Assembly (NCBI RefSeq): GCF_035222485.1
Contig: NC_085923.1
Coordinates: 1,488,001 to 1,552,000 of the forward strand
Direction of reading: 5' to 3'
DNA from: Podospora pseudoanserina
Lineage: Eukaryota > Ascomycota > Sordariomycetes > Sordariales > Podosporaceae
DNA: 64,000 nucleotides
Made by a program: the position numbers and the translations under genes. The notes beneath the pieces were generated by a model that had not been told where the DNA came from, did not search any database, and saw nothing but the letters and a program-made list of their open reading frames with translations. Of the stretch, positions 34,823 to 45,179 are shown piece after piece (positions within the stretch are counted from its first letter, which is position 1; the number at the start of each line of letters is the position of its first letter).

Positions 34823-35962
34823 ATGAACGGCTACCACGATCACAACGAACATGCCAACCGATACCACCATCGACCGACGGGGGGGTTTGCGTCTCATGGT
34901 GCGCCTCCACCACCACCGGGGTTTTCTCCGGCGTCGACTGGGCTGCCACCGCTTCAACCTGCGCCACGACGACCACCACCATCAGCGCATGCGATACCCT
35001 TGACACCACCACCGCCGCCGCCGCCGCCGCCGCCGAGCGCTACCCCCCTTACGTCGATACGACACCAGCAGCCGACACACCACCACCACCAACACCACCA
35101 CCACCAACACCACCACCCATCGCACCTCATCACCGCAACAACATCACCACCATTACCCTCCCCTTCCGCCTCCTCCATCCCATCAGAATCCCGCACCCTC
35201 CTCACCTTCCCAACCCCAGGCCTCCCCTCCCCCCGAATAATCCGCCCATCCCAACCCCCCGTGCGATACCCCCCCTCAACAATAAAATACAACAACTCCG
35301 ACCCCCACCACCAGCGACACATCGTCTCAACCCTCCAAACAACCTCCAACCTCCGAAACCTCTCCTTCTTGTTCCATCCCCCCGCCCCATCCCGGCAACA
35401 ACAACCGACCGATAGCAACGCCCACCTCCCCGCCCAAATCCAAACCAACCGCTGGCTCTGTTGCCAGTGCGCAGAAGAGGGCTTCGTCGACCCGGTAGGA
35501 ACAGTCCACCTCGTGGGTGAAGCAGAAGAGATGTACAGCACCTGCCTGTTCCGCCCATCCAGCTGCCACCACAAAAAGTGCGTAAACTGTGTTTTATACG
35601 CTGGCCCAGCCTCCAGCCGAGACCCGGTACGGGGGGTGAAATTTCTTGTTAGGACTGTTGGGGGGTTGTACACCAGTGGACGGTTTATCGACCCTGTACG
35701 CTGGGAGTGTGGGGTATGCGGGGAGTGGGACAATAACAAGATTGACGGGGGGGTGAGGATGGGAACTGGTTGTCAAGGACGGGGTTGTAAAGCACAGGGA
35801 TGGGGGGGTTGGGGAGGAGGGAGGAGGGGGTTTTTCACCCGGGAGAGTATTGTTCTCAATCGGTATGGACAGAGGCTGGGGACGGCGGATCAGAGGGTTG
35901 CCTTTGAGGGGGGGCCGTGGATTGGCATAGACGGGGGTTGGGGGATGGGAGATGTGTGTTGA
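34823..35962 (+). CDS. Pro/His-rich protein with Cys-cluster (zinc-binding-like) C-terminus
   Basis: From MNGYHDHNEHANRYHH the protein has 379 aa to the first stop. Residues 1-160 are Pro/His/Ser-rich (PPPPPPPPPP and runs of His). From about residue 195 an ordered part follows: TNRWLCCQCAEEGFVDPVG, CLFRPSSCHHKKCVNC, WECGVCGEWDN and GTGCQGRGCKAQG. These CxxC pairs suggest two or three zinc sites. Beyond the stop other frames look coded: LSKGVREVLMRRG, then EYRRPPPLDEDDERENSEYE with SFLAGLPVEGG, then GIDSRHHGGSERREHGFIS, ending at 36382. The real protein may therefore extend to 36382 with about three single-base slips in G runs. I do not recognise the family. Confidence 0.6.
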   Translation: MNGYHDHNEHANRYHHRPTGGFASHGAPPPPPGFSPASTGLPPLQPAPRRPPPSAHAIPLTPPPPPPPPPPSATPLTSIRHQQPTHHHHQHHHHQHHHPSHLITATTSPPLPSPSASSIPSESRTLLTFPTPGLPSPRIIRPSQPPVRYPPSTIKYNNSDPHHQRHIVSTLQTTSNLRNLSFLFHPPAPSRQQQPTDSNAHLPAQIQTNRWLCCQCAEEGFVDPVGTVHLVGEAEEMYSTCLFRPSSCHHKKCVNCVLYAGPASSRDPVRGVKFLVRTVGGLYTSGRFIDPVRWECGVCGEWDNNKIDGGVRMGTGCQGRGCKAQGWGGWGGGRRGFFTRESIVLNRYGQRLGTADQRVAFEGGPWIGIDGGWGMGDVC

Positions 35963-36382
35963 GTAAAGGGGTTAGGGAGGTGCTGATGAGGAGGGGGGTT
36001 GGAGGAGGGGAAGGGAGAGGAGGGTTTGGGGGGTTGGGGAGCAGGTTCCGGGGTATGAGTATAGGAGGCCGCCGCCGTTGGATGAGGATGATGAGAGGGA
36101 GAATAGTGAGTATGAGGGCAGTTTCCTGGCCGGCTTGCCGGTTGAGGGGGGGGATAAAGGGAAGGGGAAGGAGAGGGAGGGGGGATGGAGATGGAGGGGG
36201 TGGTTTGTGGTGGGCAGGGTAATGGTATTGATAGCAGACATCATGGTGGAAGTGAAAGGCGAGAACATGGGTTTATCAGCCCATCTTCTGCTACGATGAC
36301 AACGACGAGAAGCCCGGATACGGGACAGGGGCAGGGAGCAAAACCACGCTTCTTTCCGGGGCTGTCAAATATGAGGATGTAA

Positions 36383-37987
36383 CGATTACATTGGGATGGA
36401 CTACTTGGATGTACACTGATTGTAATATGAAAGAACATTTCACTTCTGGACAGGCCAGGTCTGTGCAAGCCAAGGGTTAGGTGAGTACGAAGTGAGCAAG
36501 CCAGGGTTGGCTATGTAAATGTGGGGGACGTGTTTAAGATGCCGAAAGTGCTGGCGAGTACTCGGTTCACTGGCAATCGCGTGGATGTGTGAGTGAATGA
36601 AAAGAATGCCTAAAGAAGGCATTGTATGTCTGGTCCAAATTAGTGGTTGTTGGTCAAGTGAGGTCAACTTAAAGATGGATTGGCCCTTGATAAGAGGTCT
36701 CGGTACGGATAAGAATGGCTATCGGACCGGCCCGGTGGCTCGGCTCCTGATGTTAGTGGCCACCTAAGACAGGGGGCCAGCACTGACCACTTGGAGGGGC
36801 AAAGAAGCTTGTTCCTTTTTTTGACGCCAAGACAGATCTGATCAAGTACGTCAGCGGAAGAACGAGGGCGAAGATGCCCCCGCCATGGGTATCATATTAA
36901 ACAAGAAAACAATCCTGATGGGACAATATTATACTTTTCATTCCGTCTGAACGTTTGGTTCGTTTGATTGTTTACTGTCCTGATATCTCTTTGAGCCCTG
37001 CGCGGCTGAGTACCGCAACACGGCACACAAAGCTGATGACGGAATATGTGGGCACGGTTGGCCGGCCAGTGACTCCAGTCTCTGGGTTGGGTCGGGTTAA
37101 TGCCGGGACCCTTCCTCTCTTACTGACCGCCTTCCAGGAATCTGGGAGCCTGGTCGAGTTGCGCGGTTACTGGCATACTTGTCACGATAACGAGGAAGAA
37201 GCTGGGGAGGAAGCGGAATCCCGGGCTTGAGTTGTGGTGGGTGGGCTGGGCTGGGGTTCGCTGCCGGACCTGGATCAGCTGTTGGAGCTATCCATGAGAT
37301 GCCATCTAGGATGGCACGATGGTCGAAAGACTTGTCGACTATCTTTCCATATGCCATTATATAAGGCATGCCTGGTGTAACCGCACGCCGACTTTTAGAC
37401 GCCTGTGGTTTCCATTGACAACCTGTATATATGCCCATCTGTTGACACCTACCTATGTCCTCCTGAGTCCTGTGCCATCATGCTCAGGCACCAATGCTAG
37501 GTGGGCTGACGCTAAATATGCTATGCTTCGATCCAAAGCACCAAGGCCTGCACGCAATTGAGGCCTGCATTGGACCAAAGGGGGCATATGATCCTAGCGT
37601 TTACACATACGTACTCCGGGTCGCCTTCTGATGCCGTCAGCTCGGAGATGTCTGAATGGAGAGCTTCATCGTAGGAAAGAAACCTCTTACAGTGCGCCGG
37701 ACTGGCTTCATCGAACAACCTCTGAAGCTTGAGGCCAAAAGAGTCCAAGACCCGAACCGGGGCCAAAAGTGGAGTTCCACCGGACAACCAACCAATCAAA
37801 ACCCCCATTATAATATTTTTTCTCTGGCTGCTGCTCCCACCTCCTGCGACCAGCGACTCTCTCTCAACGTTGCCCGCATCATCACTGGCAACAGCAAACC
37901 GCTCGACCACCATCCTCCACGTTCGCTGCCGCTCTCCGCAGCAATCGCATGGTATGCCCCTTTCTCATCCTCTCTACCCCCCCTCCC

Positions 37988-38018
<31 letters not shown>

Positions 38019-38266
38019 GTGTGTGTGAACCCTCACCTGACATGGCAAACAGAGAGCCAGGCAGCGTGTTGCACCCAGCTCAGACCCCAGGTACTATCTT
38101 TGATGGCTGCCAAGTAATCAGGCCTTCCTGACCTTCGCCGTCGTCCGACTTGAAGCTCCACCACCTACCGCCTACCAACCACGTCCTCGCCAGAATCCTC
38201 CGGCGTTTACCTCCTCCACGGCAGCGACTCACCGTAGCGATCTCAGCATACAACCCGCCGCCCATA
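36383..38266. other. Intergenic
   Basis: No gene is seen in almost 1.9 kb. The last 300 bases are the leader of the BTB-like gene at 38267 and contain a CT-rich run. Confidence 0.4.
37979..38028 (+). repeat. (CT)n/(GT)n microsatellite in a leader
   Basis: Pyrimidine CT repeats pass into GTGTGTGTG about 240 bases before the ATG at 38267. CT-rich leaders are common in highly expressed fungal genes. Confidence 0.85.
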
Positions 38267-40653
38267 ATGGCGCCTTCCAATGGCACTGCTGAGAAGCCTG
38301 CTACCCGGAAAGCTTCTTCCCACGTTGTTCCCGTTGTCCCTGTTCTCCCTCTCAGCTATGTGAAGCGGCTCCCGAATCAGCCAGCCACACCTTCCCCGTC
38401 TACCCAAAAGGTTGACGAGCCTTCTACCCGACCTGCCAGCCCCGAGAGGAAGAATTCCGGCGATCATGACGCTACCACACCGTCCGCTGCCACCATTCAC
38501 GTCGCTACGTCTACATCATCTACTACCGCATCGAATAGCAATACTCCAGGTACGTGTATCTTTTTTTGATTGACGCTATCGACTGTGATAAGCGAAATGG
38601 TTCCCCTTCCCCAAAAGAATGGTGTCCACGGCCGTCCTCCATTGGCTTGTTGACTTGCAGCGTGTGGGTTTTTGGTCTACGGCGTGTCTGCCTCCTACCC
38701 CACAAGCGAAATCTTGCGACAATGACCTCTTCTACTCCAGTTGCACTATAGAATAGTGAGCAATGCTAACCCCGAGTGTGCACAGATTCTTCCACCATCT
38801 GTTCCGAGCCTACAGAGCAACCGTTTGTATCAGGTGCCCCTCCTCCTCCTTCCAGTCATCACAACCCCGCATTTGAGCAGCCGGCGAGAACACCAGCCCC
38901 TGAGCTTCCTCTCCCCGCCCCACACCCGGCCATTGCGAATCAGCCAGTTTTCCACCATCCTCGCCCCAGTAACGGAAGCTTGGTGTTTGCTCATCACGAG
39001 TCTAACGCCTCCTCCCCTGTCCCTCATTCGGGTGGCTACGGTTTCCCCCCTCCTGGGATCGTGCCATACCCACCGTCTGCCGCTCTCCCAGTCACCGCTG
39101 TTGACGCCTACGGCCGTCCCTTGTTGGTATCACCGACAGTAGATTCTTATCCGCCGACTGTCATAAAGCATCACGGGCCACCTACTCCCCATAGCTACCA
39201 CGGCTCACAATCTTCCCAAATTGGAGATCACATCTACAACCAGCATTCGACCATGAGCGGCACTCATCCAACCATGAGCGGCACTCATCCAACCATGAAC
39301 GGCACTCATCCAACCATGAACGGCACTCATCCCACTATGAGCGGCACTCATCCGACCATGAGCGGCGCTGGCCCGGTCAACGGCGGCCAGGGAGGAATTC
39401 GTGGTCCTCAGCCTACCACCAATGGTGTTCAACCCACAATCAACGGCTCTGGACCCTATCATCCTACCGGGGGTATGAGCCCCGAGGCCGCGGCTGCATT
39501 AGCACACCATATGAACTCGATGTCGCCTTACATTAGGGCTGCGCTGGGCGACAACTCGTACAGTGATTGTACTCTGGACGTGAATGTCCCAGTCAGCCAC
39601 ATCTTCCAGGATCACCCCGACTGCAGCCGACTGAACACTGCCATTCGAACGCCAGCGCATCGGCTTATGCTTGGTCGCAGTCCAATGCTTGCTGAGAAGA
39701 TTGGAGAGGATGGTGTCCAGGCCGGCGGTGTCTTGAAATTAGAGGTTCGTGATGAATGGATTCGGCCGGACGTGTTTTGGCATTGCCTCCGTGCGCTATA
39801 TGGTTGGGATATTGCGGCCGGCAACCTACCGAGCCAATTACGCTACTGGAGTGCCAAAGACGAGCTCAAAACCGCCCTTAGCTACTGGGCTGCCGGTCAG
39901 ATGTTGCTGTGTCCTCGGATTCAGGGTATCGCTTCGGACTGCGCAAGGAGATTGCTTGGGTGGGAGACGATCAGTATCGCCGCTTGGTTCGTTTCGCACA
40001 ACATGGCTCTGGGACCCAGCTTGACCCACGATGTGTTCCTCGACAGCACTCTGAACTGGATAATCTATCATCTTCCCCAGAGCTTTGATGTGGACGAGAA
40101 CGCGGGAGACTGTGGGTTTTCTCGGCTCCCTCGTGCCAACCAGTCGGCGTCTTACAGACCAAATCCGCCTAATGCACACGTGTCGTCGCGTGTTGCTGCC
40201 AACCCGAGGCTGTCTAAGATCCGGTTCGGAGATCTGGCAGAAGAAGGATTTGACGTCGATCAGCTCTATCCCGGCAGTCCATTCACACCCGCTCAGGTCA
40301 ATGGTCTCTTTTCTAGGATATTGCTGAACCTTCCATTTGACCTGCTCAAGCATGTCCTGGAGCACCCCAATCTCTGCTCCAACGCCGGGCCTCTTCCGCC
40401 GGGACCTCGTTTGCGGATTATTGATGCGGTTCGGGCGGCGCGGGAGAAGCGACGATGGGAGTTATTGGAAAGCACCGACATGCAAGTGCGTGTCTATCAA
40501 GAGCGGATCGCGTCTCAGCCGGAGCCTGTTCCTGTGGTTAATTTGGCCGACTTTTGGCACAATAGCTTGGGCTTCAAGGAAGAGACTTTTATCGGTGACG
40601 TGCCATTCCTTATTCGCACCTGGAGTCTTGGTCCTGAAGGCAGCGACGTTTAG
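38267..40653 (+). CDS. BTB-like protein with TMSGTHP tandem repeat
   Basis: Two exons (38267-38549, 38786-40653) with a 236-base intron (GTACGT donor, GCTAAC branch, CACAG acceptor) give 716 aa. The first 330 residues are Pro/Ser/Thr/His-rich and disordered, with 5.6 copies of a 7-aa unit (TMSGTHP/TMNGTHP). A BTB-like fold follows: IRAALGDNSYSDCTLDV, TPAHRLMLGRSPML, VLKLEVRDEWIRPDVFWHC and LRALYGWDI. After it comes a helical region (ELKTALSYWAAGQMLLCP, ARRLLGWETISIAAWFV) ending FLIRTWSLGPEGSDV. In fungi such proteins are usually regulators or cullin adaptors. I cannot name the orthologue. The frame is intact. Confidence 0.8.
39250..39366 (+). repeat. 21-bp coding minisatellite
   Basis: Units of ACCATGAGCGGCACTCATCC plus A are repeated 5.6 times, with AGC/AAC alternation giving Ser or Asn. 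Near-identity of the units at the DNA level points to recent expansion; copy number probably varies between strains. Confidence 0.9.
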
Positions 40654-42147
40654 TAGTCTGGCGGTGAACATCACCAAGGCGACACCGTTTTACGATATTA
40701 TGATGGTGGGCGGGATATGGTCCTCTTTTTCGAGTTTACAAGCAACAAACTCGGCATCATTGGGTGATCCACGTGTTCATATTGACACTTGGGAACTGCA
40801 TTGCGTTTGGCGTTATATGGTTTACACAAAATTTGGGCATATGTTTTGCCCGGCTGGTTAGAAGGCAGAAGGTGCAGCTTACGAACGGGTCTTTTTGCCT
40901 CTCGTCTTTTGCTCACAGCATCTTGGCACGGCTTTTTCCCTGACTTGGAGGGTCTGGCATCAAGATCTGGGGTTATCGGAATCGGGATTGCTATGCTGGT
41001 TCGATACTGCCACCAGATGTCCCTGGACGATGTCCAGCGGTTTCGGGGTCTTTCTTTCGATGAAAACATGTAAACAGTAGAAAAGGCCTGAGCTGGAGAG
41101 AGGCAGTCGGTTGTCATCACCTGGCGGTCTCTCTCTCTCTCTCTGATCACTTTTAATGTCTTTTGTTTTTCTTTCAGCGTGGCATTATGGAGTCATGGTC
41201 GATGGGTTAGTGGGAGTAGGGGTTCAAGATATTCGCCTTGGAGGAAGATTGGGGGGTGGGTATTCCAGGAATCTGAAAAAGAGTTGGGCTGGTCGGTCGG
41301 GGTCACGAAACATGAATATGGACAGACTGGGCTGGCGAGCAACACAGTTTGCTTCAGGTAGCTCTTTGACGTAGTTGGGAGTTTTTCTGTATTTCATCTT
41401 GCAGCGTAAAAATGGAGTTTGGCGGGACGTGACAGCTCGGTAGCATTTGAGTCCGTAAACAAAATCCGGTCCGTCTGGGGTGACATGTGCTTCGGGCAAT
41501 GACAGCAGAAAAAGGGGAGGCATTGGATGACGGCATTGAGCCCCAAGATTTTGAAAGTGGGGAATGGGACTCGAGCAGAGTGTGGGGAAGACCCCTGTCT
41601 TCTGGCCCGTGCATTAATGCCAAGTGGGTTTCGTGCATGGGGAACAGGATGACCTCGGCTTTTTTTGGCACGTGTAAAGGAGGAGTTCCCCGTAGCTCGT
41701 AGGTCTTGATGGAGACTCTCCATTGTCCCCCCTCTTTTATCATCAACGACAGCTGTGTTGAGCTTTTCAGATTACCGCGATACGTCTGCCAACCGATTGA
41801 GAGGTTGTTTTTATTTGAGTTTTGACTCTTTGCTGGCTGTCTTGTTTATTTGTTGATCAGCCTTCCCGCGCGGAACAAGAGACGCGCCCCGCGCCGCGCG
41901 CCGAGTTAAAATTACAGCTGACACTTGACTGAGGTCTGGTACCTGACGGGCTGGGCTGGCCTGACGTGCATATACCTACCTACCTACCTACTGCCCGCAT
42001 ATCCATCCATCTTCAGTGTACTGTTTTCCGGATCAACCGAGAACCTACACCCGAACTTGAACGTCCAATTCTCAACATATCACGGCGTTTTTGCTTTGCA
42101 ATACTTTTTCATATCGACCCGACAACCGAATTTGCGAGATCGTCACA
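40654..42147. other. Intergenic
   Basis: No supported gene. A (CT)n stretch lies at 41130-41144 and a CTAC/TACC repeat at 41970-41992, in the leader of the next gene. Confidence 0.45.
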
Positions 42148-43978
42148 ATGGCGGCCTCGCCCTCGAGCGCCGCCGGTGCCACGACGGCAAACAGCTCGCC
42201 GTCCTCCGACCCCATCCTCCGCAACGCGCTCCGATACACCATCTCCGCTCGCGAATATGCCCTCTTGCACAAATATGTCATTTCGAAATCCCGAGCGCTG
42301 AAGCGGCGAGCGCCGACGGTGGAGAAGGTGAGGAATATGATGGATGGGCCTCAGCAAATGCCACAGCAGCAGGGGAGGAAGGGGTTTATTGGTGGGCAGG
42401 GGGATAAGAGACGGGGGTCGATCAAAGGGAAGGATGTCGCTCCGCCGACAGCACAAGGGGCGGATGATTACAATGCAAAGGCCATCAGGCATTCCATCAG
42501 GGTGTTTATGGCCACCGGGGCAGTGATGAAGCTTTGGGGGTTGGCGCAGACGAGGTTGTTGGGGAAGAAGGGGGATGGGGGAGGGAAGGATAGGCAAGGG
42601 GGGTTGCACAAGAGTCCTACTTTGAGGTTGGGGTTGAGTTTGAGCACGATTCTGTTTCTGTATAGGGTGTTGTTTAGGTTTTTTACGAGGTTGAGGGTGC
42701 AGCTGCTGGAGCCGAGTGCTGCGCCGTTTAGGAAGCGGAATCCAAAGACGGCGAGCACGCTGACGAGTCCGTACGCGCCGGCTGTTGGGGCGAGTTTGGC
42801 GGGGTTGGCGTTGGGGGTTTATCCGGCGGAGCAGTTGAGGGTGACGATTGCTTTGTTTTTGGGGTTTAAGGCTGTGGAGTGGGGGTGGAATTGCGCAGAG
42901 GAGAATGGGATGGTTTGGGGGTGGGAGAAGATGGGGTTGGGTGGGAAAGGGAAGATGAGGGAGAGGCCTTGGTGGTGGGGGAGTTGGATGTTGCAGCCGT
43001 TGGCGTTTGGGCAGTTGTTGCATGCGGCGGTGTTTGATAGGGAGTGTTTCCCGAAGGGGTTCGGGAATGTGGTGGAGAGGTTTTCGTTGACGTATTTGCA
43101 TCCCAAGCCAGAGGATTTCCCGGCGGGAATGCAGTGGCCTACAACTGAGGTGGTGGTGGACGGGATTGCGAGGATGGCGAAGTTGAGCTGGCCGTAAGCT
43201 TTGCATTCTAGATATGGTGAAGACATGGTGCTGACACGTTTTCAGGGCGTTTATCTCGCCAACCCTCTTCCCAGGCAAAGAGGACACCCTCCCCCCTGGG
43301 CTCTTCGCCATCGCGCCTCTGACCTCGGGCGCCCACCCCCTTATCACGTCGCTTTCTTGTGCGACACTTCACCCCTCCGACCCATCTTGCACACGCACAT
43401 TCCTCACCTTCTGGCTCCGCTCCTTCCCACCACTCACCCGCATCCTTTTGCTGGTCTACTCTATCCTGATGGTCCCCAAGATGAAGTCCTTTTATCACTT
43501 CCCCGTCTCCACCATCCAGACCCTTGTGTCCAACGCTCTCCGGATGTCAACCTTCCTCACTGGTGCCGTTGCCACCGCCTGGTCAAGCATCTGCTTCTTC
43601 CAGAGCTGGTTCCCACGGACTTTCCTGCCCACTCAACGGATGTTCCTCGGTGGGTTCCTTGCTGGTCTCTGGGCGATTATCGAGCAGGGGAGACAAGGAA
43701 GCAGACAGATCTTCTTGTATAGCGCCAAGGCTAGTGTCGAAAGCTTCTGGAAGGTGGGAGTGAAGAGGAGGTGGTGGAGGGCGATGAAGGGGGGTGATGT
43801 GTGGGTTTTTGTTGCGGCGTTGATGCTCACTGGTCTTGTGTATGAGAGGGATGCGAGGGCGATTAAAGAGGGGAGCTGGAGGAAGGGGATCAGTTGGGTT
43901 AGGGGAGAGGGGTTGAGGGATTGGGGGGTTGAGGTTGAGGAGGGGGAGGAGGATGAGGAACGGGAGAAAGAGGAGTGA
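42148..43978 (+). CDS. TMEM135-like multi-pass membrane protein
   Basis: Two exons (42148-43193, 43246-43978) and a 52-base intron with GTAAGC donor, GTGCTGAC branch and TTCAG acceptor give 592 aa. After a short Ser/Ala N-terminus come SDPILRNALRYTISAREY and HKYVISKSRALKRR, then hydrophobic segments (LSLSTILFLYRVLFRFFT, VGASLAGLALGVYPAE, and around FGQLLHAAVFDRECFPKGF). A conserved-looking block follows: LHPKPEDFPAGMQWPTTE, WPAFISPTLFPGKEDTLPPG and SCATLHPSDPSCTRTFL. More membrane segments follow, including RMFLGGFLAGLWAIIEQGRQ. The tail is acidic (EEGEEDEEREKEE). This order resembles fungal TMEM135/Tim17-related organelle membrane proteins linked to peroxisomes or mitochondria. The assignment is from memory of the family. 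Confidence 0.65.
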
Positions 43979-45179
43979 GGGGGTGGTGCTGATGGAAAGG
44001 GGCGGGTGTTGATTGATAGTACATAGACAGGGTAAGGGGTTGTTTGGGACCTTTTGGTGGGACCGCGTTGTCATTTTGATAGAGTGGTCTTGTGATGAGA
44101 TCTATGATGTATGAATGATTTATTTTTGGGACTTGGTTTTTACAGTCTTGCTCAGCGTCAGGTTGGACCGCCTTTTTTGCATTTAGGTGAACTGACTGTT
44201 TGGATAGGTAGGAGATGATCTTGGAGTGCTCTGTCACACTTCTGATGTCTGAAAGCGAGTACCTGCCAATACAAATAGCATATTTTGATTTGGGGTATCG
44301 GTGGAAGATATTTTTTCGTGATGGTGTAAGTTTGTCTAATACCTGTCAATTATCTTTTGAGGTGTGTTGGTTATCTTTTGAGGCGTATCTAGTAGGCGAA
44401 TTGTCAAGCCGAGACTGAGAGAATGTCGGGATGCTTTCATTTTCGAGTCATTTTGGACTTTTCCTGTGCATGAGCTACAGTGCGCACTGTATGGCATGCA
44501 AGATAGCTTGCAACAATCACGCCCTCATACATTCTAATACTACCTCCCATCCCAAGGATGATCCAGAACAACCACGTCGTGGACCAAAGATGGAGTAAAA
44601 CAGGTCTGTCTTCGACTCTCCCTTTGAGACCTCAACTAAAGTAACAATCTCCATTTGTTTTGATCCATAACTCAAAACCTCCCCCATGTTTCCCCGTGAC
44701 AGATAGCTTCAACAGTGCCCGTCTATACAATAAAACCTCAAGTAACGCATTGGAAAGCCTAGAACCTTTGCTCTTCTTGACAGTCCCGTATTGAATGGGT
44801 AAAACCATTGGTGGGATCAGGTAGAGGTGCATAGAAGTGGTTGTGTGAATGTTTGTGCAGATGTTCTGCTTTGGGTCTGGTGATCCAATCAAAGATATTG
44901 CTGACCCTTCCTGTTCTGCCCCGACCGGATGTCAGTGGGAAGGGGTCAGGGGTATGCCAGAAAGTTTGCCTGGCCCCTCTTTCTTACCTTATAAACCCGA
45001 CATCCAATGTATCTACCTCGCCAAGTATCTGGAAGATCGAAACCTCGCATCTTTAGTGTCCAAAGCCAATGTCTGGTGCGTGCTTGACAGTCACCACCTT
45101 CTCAGGACTGCCATTCACGTATAGCTCCCGACCCTAGCCGGCTCTCTTCCCAAGTAACTTCATCATTCAGACGCTCAGG
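43979..45179. other. Intergenic
   Basis: No coding signal that I can support in 1.2 kb between the TMEM135-like gene and the NLR-like remnant. Confidence 0.45.

Noticed and set aside
42109-43347. A 412-codon minus-strand frame
   Set aside because: It is antisense to the TMEM135-like exon and consists of His/Pro/Gln/Arg repeats produced by the G-rich coding strand; no domain or splice logic.
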